A stretch of 64,000 bases of DNA from Nonomuraea soli (lineage in GTDB: Bacteria > Actinomycetota > Actinomycetes > Streptosporangiales > Streptosporangiaceae), in the NCBI RefSeq assembly GCF_013761175.1, contig NZ_JACDUR010000005.1, forward strand, positions 96,970-160,969, read 5' to 3'. Positions 16,758 to 25,194 of this stretch are shown piece by piece (within the stretch, counting starts at the first letter, position 1; each line of letters opens with the position of its first letter). Made by a program: the position numbers and the translations under genes. Under the pieces are notes generated by a model. The model did no database searches. It was given only the letters and a program-made list of their open reading frames with translations, and was not told the origin of the DNA.

Positions 16758-17759
16758 ATGAAACTCGGTCTCAATCTCGGCTACTGGCAGCGCTCCGCGG
16801 ACGACGCCACCGAGACCGTGCGACTGGCCGAGCGGCTCGGCTACGACTCGGTGTGGACCGCCGAGGCCTACGGCAGCGACGCCTTCACCCCGCTGGCCTG
16901 GTACGGCGCACGCACCAGCCGCATCAAGCTGGGCACCTCGGTGGCGCAGATCTCCGCCCGCACGCCCGTCGCCACCGCCATGACCGCGATGACCCTGGAT
17001 CATCTCACCGGGGGCCGCCTGATGCTCGGCATCGGCGCGTCCGGCCCCCAGGTCGTCGAGGGCTGGTACGGCCAGCGCTTCGCCCAGCCGCTGGCCAGGA
17101 CCCGTGAATACGTCGACATCATGCGCAAGGTGTGGCGGCGCGAGGAGCCGGTCACCAACGACGGCAGGCACTACCCCCTGCCGCTGCCCGACAGCATCGG
17201 CAAGCCGTTGAAGTCGATCACCCATCCGCTGCGCGCCGACATCCCGCTCTACCTCGGCGCCGAGGGCCCCAAGAACGTCGCGCTCTCCGCCGAGATCGCC
17301 GACGGCTGGCTGCCGCTGTTCGCCTTCCCCTCGAAGATCCGGGAGATGTACGGCGAGGCGCTGTCGGGAGCCCACGCCGACTTCGACATCGCCGCCATGG
17401 TGATGGTGATCATCAACGACGACGTGAAGCAGGCGCTGAACGCCGTCAAGATGATGCTCACCCTCTACATCGGCGGCATGGGCGCCAAGCAGCGCAACTT
17501 CCACGCCGACATCATCGGCCGCATGGGCTTCGCCGACGCGGCCGAGCACATCCAGGCGCTGTACCTGTCGGGCAAGAAGGACGAGGCCTTCCACGCCATC
17601 CCCGACGAGCTGGCCGACGGCATCTCGCTGGTGGGACCGGCCGGGCGCATCAAGGAGCGCCTGGAGGCCTGGCGGGCCAGCCCGGTGACGAGCCTGCTGG
17701 TCATGGGTCCGCGCGACGAGCAGTCACTGACGACCGTGCGGGACCTGGTGCTGGGCTAG
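16758..17759 (+). CDS. LLM-class F420-dependent oxidoreductase, Rv3520c-like
   Basis: 333 residues of the luciferase-like monooxygenase fold (MKLGLNLGYW, then ERLGYDSVWTAEAYGSDAFTPLAW). The segment SGPQVVEGWYGQRF closely resembles the M. tuberculosis Rv3520c family as I remember it, a member of the KstR regulon. These enzymes use reduced F420, rather than flavin, for hydride transfer. The KstR-type box immediately upstream supports a role in steroid ring or side-chain catabolism. The reaction is unknown. There is no room for a ribosome-binding site outside the box, so the mRNA may be leaderless. Confidence 0.87.
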   Translation: MKLGLNLGYWQRSADDATETVRLAERLGYDSVWTAEAYGSDAFTPLAWYGARTSRIKLGTSVAQISARTPVATAMTAMTLDHLTGGRLMLGIGASGPQVVEGWYGQRFAQPLARTREYVDIMRKVWRREEPVTNDGRHYPLPLPDSIGKPLKSITHPLRADIPLYLGAEGPKNVALSAEIADGWLPLFAFPSKIREMYGEALSGAHADFDIAAMVMVIINDDVKQALNAVKMMLTLYIGGMGAKQRNFHADIIGRMGFADAAEHIQALYLSGKKDEAFHAIPDELADGISLVGPAGRIKERLEAWRASPVTSLLVMGPRDEQSLTTVRDLVLG

Positions 17760-17775
17760 AGGGAGGAGGCCGCAC

Positions 17776-18723
17776 TCAGCCGTACCGCTCGGCGAGCGCG
17801 TGGCCGATCGCGGCCAGGTGGTCTCGCACTCCGGGAGGGCCGGTCACCTCGAGCCATTCGACCAGCCCGGCGAGCTCGCCGGCGAGCGCGTACTCGTTGT
17901 GGCCTCGGATCACGATCTCGACGCGGCCGTCGGCCGCGGCCCCTCGCACCCGGAGCCGGTCGCCGAGCATCATCCTGAGCCGGCCCATCCCCCGGGGCGC
18001 GCACACCGCCTGGATCTCGAGCGGCGTCCGCCTGCGGTCGATCTCGTCGGCGATCTCGCGCCAGCTCGCGGCCAGGTCGAAGTCCTCCGGACGGTGCGCG
18101 GGATCGCCGGTCGGCTCGGCGGACGACACGCGGTCGATCCGGAAGGTCCGCCGGCCCGCGTCGGTGGCGGCGACGAGGTACCACGACGGGCCCTTGGCGA
18201 CGATGCCCAGCGGGTGGACGGTTCTCTCGGTCCCGGCGCCTTCGCGGTCGACGTAGCCGAGCCGTACCTGGACGCCGCGGATCACCGCGTCCTGGAGTTC
18301 GTCGAGGAAGGGAGGCGGCCGGCGCTCGACCCGGTTCGCCCCCCACCGTTGCGGATCCACGACCAGCGACGACGCCGCGGCCTCCGCCTGCACCCGGAAG
18401 GGCTCCGGCAGGGCCTGGACGAGCTTGCGCAGGGCCGCCTTCACGGCCGGCGTGGCGGCCGACGCCTGGCCGGCGACCAGGAACAGGGCGCGGGCCTCGC
18501 TCGCGGTCAACCCGGACAGGTCGGTACGGGCACCGCCCACGAGCCGCCAGCCGCCGCTTCTGCCCTGCATGGAGTAGACGGGCACCCCGGCCATGGCCAG
18601 GGCGTCGAGGTCGCGGCGGGCGGTGCGCTCGGAGACCTCCAGCTCCCTGGCCACCTCGGCCGCCGTCACGTGCTGGCGCCGTTGCAGCAGGAGGAGGACG
18701 GCCACCAGCCGATCGGTTCGCAT
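17776..18723 (-). CDS. WYL-domain transcriptional regulator (YafY family)
   Basis: About 315 residues from the ATG reading MRTDRLVAVLLLLQRRQHVTAAEVAREL. An N-terminal HTH (SERTARRDLDALAMAGVPV) is followed by the WYL ligand-sensing domain with PSWYLVAATDAGRRTFRIDRV and a C-terminal WCX extension. A GGAAG lies 10 nt before the chosen ATG; the longer frame adds 18 residues without family support. It is divergent from an epoxide hydrolase, with a perfect 9-bp inverted repeat between them, so it probably controls that gene and itself. Confidence 0.88.
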   Translation of the reverse strand: MRTDRLVAVLLLLQRRQHVTAAEVARELEVSERTARRDLDALAMAGVPVYSMQGRSGGWRLVGGARTDLSGLTASEARALFLVAGQASAATPAVKAALRKLVQALPEPFRVQAEAAASSLVVDPQRWGANRVERRPPPFLDELQDAVIRGVQVRLGYVDREGAGTERTVHPLGIVAKGPSWYLVAATDAGRRTFRIDRVSSAEPTGDPAHRPEDFDLAASWREIADEIDRRRTPLEIQAVCAPRGMGRLRMMLGDRLRVRGAAADGRVEIVIRGHNEYALAGELAGLVEWLEVTGPPGVRDHLAAIGHALAERYG

Positions 18724-18743
18724 GCGGGCAACGCTTCCAGATA

Positions 18744-18766
18744 AACCGGTCATGAGGTGACCGGTT
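18744..18766. promoter_or_regulatory. Candidate operator of the WYL regulator
   Basis: AACCGGTCA (18744-18752) and TGACCGGTT (18758-18766) form a perfect 9-bp inverted repeat with a 5-bp spacer. It lies between the divergent WYL regulator and epoxide hydrolase, 20 bp from the regulator start and about 50 bp from the hydrolase start, where an autoregulated divergent promoter would be expected. Confidence 0.65.
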
Positions 18767-18818
18767 CTGGTCGGCACGATGGCGGCGCCAATGGTCGCCG
18801 TCTTCTGGAGGAAATGTG

Positions 18819-19745
18819 ATGTTCAGTCCGACCCTTGTCCCGGTCAACGGCGTGAAGCTCGAAGTCTTCGAAGCCGGACGGCAGAACGCGGGCAAGCCCG
18901 TGGTGCTCTGCCACGGCTGGCCGGAGCACGCCTTCTCCTGGCGTCATCAGGTGCCCGCCCTGGTCGAGGCGGGCTACCACGTCATCGTGCCGAACCAGCG
19001 GGGTTACGGGAACTCCTCCCGCCCGGCCGAGGTCACGGATTACGACATCGAACACCTGTCGGGTGATCTCGTCGCGCTTCTCGATCACTACGGGTACGAG
19101 AAGGCCACCTTCGTCGGGCACGACTGGGGGGCGACCGTCGTGTGGGGACTGACCCTGCTGCATCCGGACCGGGTCGACAAGGTGATCAACCTGAGCGTGC
19201 CGTACCCCGATCGCGGGGAGAAGCCGTGGGTCGAGTTCATCGAGGACCTGCTGGGCACCGACTTCTACTACGTCCACTTCAACCGGCATCCGGGCGTCGC
19301 CGACGCCGTGCTGGAGGAGAACCCGGCCCGGTTCCTGCGCAACATGTTCCGGAAGAACGTGCCTGCCGCGGAGCCCGAGCCGGGTGTGGCGTTGCTCAAC
19401 CTCGCCAGGGCGCAGACGCCGCCCGGCGAGCCCATCCTGAGCGACGGCGAACTGGCCGTTTACGTCTCCGCCTTCGAGACGTCAGGATTCACGGGCGGAA
19501 TCAACTGGTACAGGAACGCCGACCGCAACTGGCACCTGCTGGCCGATGTGGATCCCGTCGTCCGGCAGCCCGCCCTCATGATCTACGCCGAGCGGGACGT
19601 GGTCCCGAGGGCTGAACGGCTGACGGACTTCGTTCCCAACGTGGACGTGGTCAGCCTGGACTGCGGTCATTGGATCCAGCAGGAGAAGCCGGAGGAGACG
19701 AACCAGGCGATTCTCACGTGGCTGGGCCGGCACACGGCCGACTAA
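18819..19745 (+). CDS. Alpha/beta-fold hydrolase, epoxide hydrolase type
   Basis: 308 residues from the ATG preceded by TGGAGGAA (a GTG one codon earlier is possible). The oxyanion motif HGWPEHAFSWRHQ and the nucleophile elbow GHDWGATV place an aspartate (D102) rather than serine at the nucleophile position, which defines epoxide hydrolases and dehalogenases. A cap domain and the acid MIYAERDVV and histidine in LDCGHWIQQEKPE complete the triad. It converts epoxides to diols; the natural substrate is unknown. Divergent from the WYL regulator, its likely controller. Confidence 0.88.
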   Translation: MFSPTLVPVNGVKLEVFEAGRQNAGKPVVLCHGWPEHAFSWRHQVPALVEAGYHVIVPNQRGYGNSSRPAEVTDYDIEHLSGDLVALLDHYGYEKATFVGHDWGATVVWGLTLLHPDRVDKVINLSVPYPDRGEKPWVEFIEDLLGTDFYYVHFNRHPGVADAVLEENPARFLRNMFRKNVPAAEPEPGVALLNLARAQTPPGEPILSDGELAVYVSAFETSGFTGGINWYRNADRNWHLLADVDPVVRQPALMIYAERDVVPRAERLTDFVPNVDVVSLDCGHWIQQEKPEETNQAILTWLGRHTAD

Positions 19746-19753
19746 CGCCCGCG

Positions 19754-21673
19754 CTAGTCGGGACGCGGCGCCGGGTTCAGGGTCACCGAGCGCAGCAGCG
19801 GCCTGCTGAGCGCGCCCGCGGCCATGACCCCGGCGAAGCCGACCGCCACGCAGGTCAGCAGCGTCACCAGCCCTCTGACGTTCATCCCGGCGAACATGAA
19901 CGGCATCGCGCAGAACATGCCGATCGCGATCGAGCCGCCACCCATGATCACCAGCGGGATCAGCGTCTCCGAGCGCCTGGCCCGGTCGAGCACCTCCAGG
20001 GGTGTGCCGGCCAGGCGCAGCAGCGCGTACGTCTGCCGCCTGTCGAGCACCGACGACGCCGCGGTGATGCCCGCGCTGGTGATCGCCACCAGGAACGACA
20101 CGGCGAGCACGACGATCGTGCCGGTGGCGATGTCGGTCAGCAGCTGGCCGTCGACCATGCCGTCGTCGTTCTCGGTCGAGGCCGAGCGGCCGGGCGACAG
20201 GCCCGCCAGCGCGGTGCGCGCCCGGTCGAGGTTCTCCTGGCTCACGCCGGTGCCCAGCGCCACGATCAGGGTGTCCTTCCTCCGCTCCACGGTGGCCTTC
20301 ACCTTCGCCTCGGCCAGCCGGTCGCGCGCCTCGGTCACCGAGACGTTCCCCGACAGCCTCAGCTGATGGGCGTCGCGGGTGCCGAGCAGGTCGGCGCTGG
20401 GGCTGAGCAGGCCGAGGAAGCCGGCGACGAACCCGGTCAGCGCCACCCCGCTCACCGTGCGCCAGGCGGCGCGCGGATCGTCGACCAGGCGGCGTCCCGC
20501 CAGGAGCTGGTGCGCGCGGCGTGCCCTCTTGGCGGTGATGCGCCCGATGAGGCCCACCACCCACGGGCCGGCCAGGTTGATCGCCAGGAAGGCCAGCCCG
20601 AGCACGATCACGATCACCGTGACGCTCGTCGCGCGGCTCACCATCGGCACCATCACCAGCGCCGCGATCAGGGCGATCACCCGCACGAACCGCATCGCCG
20701 GCGGCGTCTCCCGCTTGGCCACGCCCAGCGGGCTGACCACCACCCGCCGCAGGCCCACCACCGCCGACAGGCCCACGAGCAAAGGTACGGCCAGCAGGAC
20801 CAGGCCCATCACCCAGAGCGGCGGCAGCAGATCGGTGACGAACCAGGCTCCGCCCTGCATCGGGATGCGGCTGAGCAAGGGCGAGGCCAGGCCGTACAGA
20901 AGTGTGCCGGCCACGGCCCCCGCGAACGCGACCATCACCGCCTCGGCCACCGTCATGCCCGCCACCTGGCCGGGGGTCGCGCCGATCAGCCGCAGCGAGG
21001 CCAGGCGCCGGTCGCGCCGCGCGACCGTCAGCCTGGCCGCCGCGCCGCCGAACACCAGCAGCGGGACGACCATCAGCACGCTGCCGATGAGGGCGAGCAT
21101 CTGGTAGGCGATCGCGTCGTCCGTCGGCTCGCCGGCGAAGCTCGCGATCCTGGTCGGGGAGGCCGAGCCGTAGTCGCGCTTCACCTTGAACGCCGGGTCG
21201 CCCGGCTCCAGGCCGACCACCGCGACCAGCTCGGACGGCAGGACCAGGGCCTGCTCTCCGAGTTCACCACCCACCTGGCCGAACCTGGCGGCGAGCTGCT
21301 CCTCCGGCAGCTCGCCCGCCAGGTCCTTCAGCGCCGGGGAGAGCCAGGTCGTGCCCGGCCCGGGGAAGGCCGGCAGCCCGGGAGGCGCGGGGGCGCCTGG
21401 CTTGAGCGCGGCCAGCTCGACCACGAGGATCGGGGTGTCGCGCACGTAGTCCCAGCGGGTCGCCTGGATCGCCACCGCGTCGCCCTCGGCGGCGACGGGG
21501 TTGCGCCAGGCGCCGTGCTCGGCCCGCGCGTCGAAGGCCAGGTTGGCGCTCACCGCGAACAGCAGCAGCGCGGTGGAGATCACGACCGCGCCGAAGGTGA
21601 GCCAGGTGCCGAGCATGCCCTGCCGGCCGCCGCCGCGCAGCAGCCGCCAGGTGAGGGAGAGGGTCGCGCTCAC
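19754..21673 (-). CDS. FtsX/MacB-like ABC transporter permease
   Basis: 639 residues from a GTG in a GTGA overlap with the ATPase gene. A first membrane segment (WLTFGAVVISTALLLFAVSANLAF) is followed by a long external region, three membrane spans around MLALIGSVLMVVPLLVFGG and PLLVGLSAVVGLRRVVV, then a second half with more spans, as in permeases with two FtsX modules. With the ATPase it should form a MacB-type exporter or mechanotransmitter, exporting a lipophilic compound or peptide, or driving an envelope protein. A much longer open frame in the same register continues upstream, but it is an antisense artefact of the ATPase and regulator genes. Confidence 0.85.
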   Translation of the reverse strand: MSATLSLTWRLLRGGGRQGMLGTWLTFGAVVISTALLLFAVSANLAFDARAEHGAWRNPVAAEGDAVAIQATRWDYVRDTPILVVELAALKPGAPAPPGLPAFPGPGTTWLSPALKDLAGELPEEQLAARFGQVGGELGEQALVLPSELVAVVGLEPGDPAFKVKRDYGSASPTRIASFAGEPTDDAIAYQMLALIGSVLMVVPLLVFGGAAARLTVARRDRRLASLRLIGATPGQVAGMTVAEAVMVAFAGAVAGTLLYGLASPLLSRIPMQGGAWFVTDLLPPLWVMGLVLLAVPLLVGLSAVVGLRRVVVSPLGVAKRETPPAMRFVRVIALIAALVMVPMVSRATSVTVIVIVLGLAFLAINLAGPWVVGLIGRITAKRARRAHQLLAGRRLVDDPRAAWRTVSGVALTGFVAGFLGLLSPSADLLGTRDAHQLRLSGNVSVTEARDRLAEAKVKATVERRKDTLIVALGTGVSQENLDRARTALAGLSPGRSASTENDDGMVDGQLLTDIATGTIVVLAVSFLVAITSAGITAASSVLDRRQTYALLRLAGTPLEVLDRARRSETLIPLVIMGGGSIAIGMFCAMPFMFAGMNVRGLVTLLTCVAVGFAGVMAAGALSRPLLRSVTLNPAPRPD

Positions 21674-22380
21674 GCGTGACCTCCGGCGGGCAGGACCGTC
21701 GTGTAGGCCGTCGCCTGCTGGGCGGTCAGGCGGCCGTCGCGCACCTCGACCGTGCGATCGCACCAGGAGGCCACGTTCGGGTCGTGGGTGACCACCACCA
21801 GGCACGCCTCGTTGTGTTTCGTCGCCTCCACCAGCAGCCGCATCGTCTCCTGGCCCGTCGTCTGGTCCAGCGCGCCCGTCGGCTCGTCGGCGAAGACCAC
21901 CGCGGGCCTGCTGACCAGCGCCCTGGCGATCGCCACCCGCTGCGCCTGGCCGCCCGACAGCTCGCCGGGGCGGCGCGTCTCCATGCCCTGCAGGCCGAGC
22001 GGCGCGAACCACTCCCGCGCCTGCCGTACCGCCTGGGTCCTGGTCACGCCGCCGAGCATCAGCGGCAGCGCCACGTTCTCCTCGGCGGGCAGCTCCGGGA
22101 GCAGCTGGCCGAACTGGAAGACGAAGCCGAACCTGGTGCGGCGCAGCTCGCTGCGGCGGCGCTCGCCGAGGTTGTCGACGCGGTGGCCCATCAGGTGCAC
22201 CTCGCCCTCGTCCGGCTTCATGATGCCCGCCAGGCAGTGCAGCAGGGTGGACTTGCCGGAGCCGCTCGGCCCCATGATCGCCACCGCTTCTTCCTGGCGG
22301 ATGGTGATGTCCACCCCGGCCAGGGCCGTCGTGTGACCGAAATGCTTGGTCAGGAAGTGTCCGGACAGTACGTCGCTCAT
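21670..22380 (-). CDS. ABC transporter ATP-binding protein, MacB/LolD type
   Basis: 236 residues with Walker A GPSGSGKST, Q-loop FVFQFGQLLPELPAEENV, signature LSGGQAQRVAIARAL, Walker B VVFADEPTGALD and switch histidine VVTHDPNV. The PTGALDQTTG sequence after Walker B is typical of the MacB/LolD/FtsE class that works with FtsX-like permeases, matching the coupled downstream gene. Divergent from a NarL-type response regulator 91 bp away, which may control it. Confidence 0.92.
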   Translation of the reverse strand: MSDVLSGHFLTKHFGHTTALAGVDITIRQEEAVAIMGPSGSGKSTLLHCLAGIMKPDEGEVHLMGHRVDNLGERRRSELRRTRFGFVFQFGQLLPELPAEENVALPLMLGGVTRTQAVRQAREWFAPLGLQGMETRRPGELSGGQAQRVAIARALVSRPAVVFADEPTGALDQTTGQETMRLLVEATKHNEACLVVVTHDPNVASWCDRTVEVRDGRLTAQQATAYTTVLPAGGHA

Positions 22381-22471
22381 GGCATGAGAGCCTGCCGCCG
22401 CGGGCTGTCGCGCCGGATCGGTCGGGCGGCCGGTACGGCATCGGCCGAACGGCTGATCTTAAGCTGGGGGC

Positions 22472-23113
22472 GTGATCCGTGTGCTCATCGCCGACGACCA
22501 AGAGCTCGTCAGAACCGGCTTCCAGATGATCCTCGACGCCCAGCCGGACATGGAGGTCGTCTCCGCCGTCTCCGACGGCGCCGCCGCCGTGGCCGAGGCC
22601 AGGAGGCTGCGTCCTGACGTCTGCCTGCTCGACATCCGCATGCCCAAGCTCGACGGCCTGGAGGTCACCCGCCTGCTGGCCGGCCCCGGCGTCACCGACC
22701 CTCTGCGGGTGGTCATCGTCACCACCTTCGACCTCGACGAATACGTCTACGGCGCGCTGCGTTCCGGCGCCACCGGCTTCCTGCTGAAGGACAGCGGCCC
22801 GACGCTGCTGCTGGAGGCCATCCGCGCCGCCGCGCACGGCGACGCCCTCGTCTCCCCCTCCGTCACCGTGCGCCTGCTGCAGCACCTGGCGCAGCCCGCC
22901 GCGCCCAAGCCTCTCGACGAGCCGCTGACCGACCGCGAGCTGGACGTCGTACGGCTGATCGCGCGCGGCAGGACGAACCAGGAAGTGGCCGCCGAACTGT
23001 TCGTTTCCCTTTCGACGGTTAAGACCCACCTTGGGAGCATCTTCACGAAGCTGGGTGCCAGAAATCGGGTGGAAATCGCAGCTTGGGCATGGGAATCCGG
23101 CGTGGTGAACTGA
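22472..23113 (+). CDS. NarL/FixJ-type response regulator, no adjacent kinase
   Basis: 213 residues. The receiver domain has IADDQ acidic pocket, phosphoacceptor D54 (CLLDIRMPK) and the switch threonine/lysine region TTFDLDEYVYG and LLKDSGP. The C-terminal LuxR HTH reads LTDRELDVVRLIARGRTNQEVA then FVSLSTVKTHLGSIFTKLGARNR. No histidine kinase is encoded on either side. GTG start, with TAAGCT six bases upstream (22460-22465), suggesting a leaderless mRNA. Divergent from the MacB-like transporter. Confidence 0.9.
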   Translation: MIRVLIADDQELVRTGFQMILDAQPDMEVVSAVSDGAAAVAEARRLRPDVCLLDIRMPKLDGLEVTRLLAGPGVTDPLRVVIVTTFDLDEYVYGALRSGATGFLLKDSGPTLLLEAIRAAAHGDALVSPSVTVRLLQHLAQPAAPKPLDEPLTDRELDVVRLIARGRTNQEVAAELFVSLSTVKTHLGSIFTKLGARNRVEIAAWAWESGVVN

Positions 23114-23182
23114 TTAACAACGGGCTTGGCGGGATAGAAGTGAATCAGCACCTCGGCGCATGGAGCGGGGGGAGAAAGATTC

Positions 23183-23821
23183 GTGCGCTTCACCATCCGG
23201 GCCCTTTATGTGACCCTCGCCGCGCAGGTCGTCGCGCTTACCGCGCTCGTCGTCTTCGAGGAGACGCGCGGCAGCCGGCTCGCCACCCAGATCGCCACCA
23301 TCAACGGCGACCACTCCAGCACGGCCGCGCAGGCCGTCGTCGGTGACGTGACCGCCTTCGCGGTGCTCATCATGCTGCTGGTCGTCACCTTCCTCGGCGC
23401 GGCCTCGGCCTACCTGACCTGGCTGGTGCGCGCCCGCCAGGCCAATGACCGCGCGGCCGCCACCGCTCCCGTCCTCGCGGGCTGGTTCGTCCCCGTGGTC
23501 AACCTGGCGGCCCCGCTCGTGCTCGTCGACGACGTGTGGAAGAACTCCCGCCCGCCGTACGACCGGCGGACGCGGTGGCTGTTCCTGATCGCCGCGTGGT
23601 GGCTGGCCTTCCTCACGGCGGCGGCCTCGATCTTCCTGCGCCTGTCGGACCCGTCGGCGGACACGCTCACGGGGCTCGGGATCCGCGAGCTGGCGCTGGT
23701 GTGCGTGGCGGCCCTGCTGTGCGCGATGTCGGCCCGCGAGATCGTCCGCATCCAGACCTCACCGAGCCGCACCCGGCTCGTGAACGGCTCGCGGGCCCAC
23801 GAGGCGGTCAGCAGCTCTTGA
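23183..23821 (+). CDS. DUF4328 integral membrane protein
   Basis: 212 residues, GTG start with GGGGGGAG upstream. About four membrane spans: ALYVTLAAQVVALTALVVF, a second at FAVLIMLLVVTFLGAASAYLTWL, a third at WLFLIAAWWLAFLTAAASIFL and a fourth at ELALVCVAALLCAMSA. The stretch VLAGWFVPVVNLAAPLVLVDDVWKNS is the hallmark of DUF4328 proteins. Function unknown. It follows the response regulator by 69 bp and may share its transcript. The 3' end overlaps the convergent secreted protein by 14 nt. Confidence 0.78.
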   Translation: MRFTIRALYVTLAAQVVALTALVVFEETRGSRLATQIATINGDHSSTAAQAVVGDVTAFAVLIMLLVVTFLGAASAYLTWLVRARQANDRAAATAPVLAGWFVPVVNLAAPLVLVDDVWKNSRPPYDRRTRWLFLIAAWWLAFLTAAASIFLRLSDPSADTLTGLGIRELALVCVAALLCAMSAREIVRIQTSPSRTRLVNGSRAHEAVSSS

Positions 23822-24272
23822 AGGACCTGTACCTGGAGTTGTAGGAGCAGCTGTCCTGCAGCTTTCCCGTCTCGTCGCGGAGGTAGGCGGTGTCGCTCGT
23901 CTGGTTCCAGACGTAGGAGTACGTGCCCTCGCCGCCTCGGCCCCAGTAGAGGGTGCCGGCGGTGTCCTTGCCGCGGCCCGTCCGCACGGTCACCGTCTTG
24001 CCGGGCTTGAGGGTGAAGCCGGTGAAGGTGTACGTGTGGCCGTACCCCTTGGTCTTGTCGTGGAGCGTCCAGTCGTCGAGTGCGACCTTCTCGCGGCTGA
24101 CGTTCTTGATCTGGACGTACTCACCGTTCAGGCTCCTCTGGCTGCCGCTGTCAGGGGAGCCGGGAGAGTTGTAGTAGATCTTGGTGATCCTGATGGCCGG
24201 GCCTGCCGCTTGAGCAGGGTGAGAAACCACGGTCAAAGCCACCATTAAGGCCATCGACAGACGAACGATCAT
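23808..24272 (-). CDS. Secreted lamin-tail-domain protein
   Basis: 154 residues with a clear signal peptide cleaved after AQA (about residue 22). The mature part is a single lamin-tail (LTD) beta-sandwich: ITKIYYNSPG, then NGEYVQIKNVSREKVALDDWTLHDKT and GFTLKPGKTVTVRTGRGK. LTD modules occur in secreted bacterial proteins, often with nucleases or phosphatases; here it stands alone. Two cysteines close to the C-terminus may form a disulfide. Role unknown, presumably extracellular binding. Confidence 0.83.
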   Translation of the reverse strand: MIVRLSMALMVALTVVSHPAQAAGPAIRITKIYYNSPGSPDSGSQRSLNGEYVQIKNVSREKVALDDWTLHDKTKGYGHTYTFTGFTLKPGKTVTVRTGRGKDTAGTLYWGRGGEGTYSYVWNQTSDTAYLRDETGKLQDSCSYNSRYRSFKSC

Positions 24273-24357
24273 GGAACGCTCCAGTTTCGGGGGGATAAGA
24301 GATCATAAACGACCCCCGTGGCCGCGTGGCCATCGTCGGGCGGGGCACACTCCTCAC

Positions 24358-25191
24358 ATGACGATCGCGATCACGGGTGCCACCGGTCGCCTGGGAGGCA
24401 GGGTGGCGGCGCGGCTGGCGGCGGCGGGGGTCGCGCAGACCATGCTGGTCCGTGACCCGGCCAGGGCGCCGTGCCTGCCCGGGGCCACGGTGGCGCGGGC
24501 GGCGTTCGGGGAACGGGAGGAGGTCCGGCGGGCGCTGAGCGGCCACGACGTCGTGCTGATGGTGTCGGCCTCCGAGGCGCCCGACCGGCTGGAGCAGCAC
24601 CTGGCCTTCGTCGACGCGGCGGCCGCGGCGGGCGTCGGGCACCTGGTCTACGTCTCGTTCTACGGCGCCTCGCCCGCGGCCACGTTCACCCTGGCCCGCG
24701 ACCACTGGGCCACCGAGGAGCACATCAGGGCCGCCGGCCTGCCCTTCACCTTCCTGCGCGACAACCTGTACGCCGACTTCGTCCCGTTCATGGTGGGCGA
24801 CGACGGGGTGATCCGCGGCCCCGCGGGCCAGGGGCGGGTGGCGATGGTCGCGCAGGACGACATCGCGGACGCCGCGGTGGCGGTGTTGCGGGATCCCGGC
24901 GCGCACGCGGGTAGGACCCACGACCTGACGGGGCCGCGGGCGCTGAGTTTCGGCGAGGTCGCCGAGACGATGACGCGGGTGCTGGGCAGGAAGGTCGCCT
25001 ACCACGCGGAGAGCGTCGAGGAGGCCTACGCCTCCCGTGAGAGGTACGGCGCGCCGCGGTGGCAGGTCGACGCGTGGGTGTCGACCTACACCGCGGTCGC
25101 CGCCGGCGAGATGGAGGGTGTCAGCCAGGCCGTGCCCGAGTTGACGGGCCACCCGGCCAGGACGCTGGAAGAGGTGCTCGCGGCCTCGTAG
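24358..25191 (+). CDS. NmrA-like NAD(P)-dependent oxidoreductase (QOR2/azoreductase-like)
   Basis: 277 residues from the ATG reading MTIAITGATGRLGGRV, whose glycine-rich loop binds NAD(P). Further features are VYVSFYGASPAATFTLARDHWATEEHIRAAG and a C-terminal region typical of atypical SDRs of the NmrA/HSCARG group. Members act as NAD(P)H:quinone reductases or redox sensors. An open extension upstream lacks homology. Convergent with dnaE2, whose stop lies 4 nt away. Confidence 0.83.
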   Translation: MTIAITGATGRLGGRVAARLAAAGVAQTMLVRDPARAPCLPGATVARAAFGEREEVRRALSGHDVVLMVSASEAPDRLEQHLAFVDAAAAAGVGHLVYVSFYGASPAATFTLARDHWATEEHIRAAGLPFTFLRDNLYADFVPFMVGDDGVIRGPAGQGRVAMVAQDDIADAAVAVLRDPGAHAGRTHDLTGPRALSFGEVAETMTRVLGRKVAYHAESVEEAYASRERYGAPRWQVDAWVSTYTAVAAGEMEGVSQAVPELTGHPARTLEEVLAAS

Positions 25192-25194
25192 CGG

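Noticed and set aside
19754..23029. A 1091-codon open frame on the minus strand
   Set aside because: Only its last 639 codons encode the permease. The rest is antisense or out of frame to the ATPase, response regulator and has no domain; long frames without stops are expected at this GC content.
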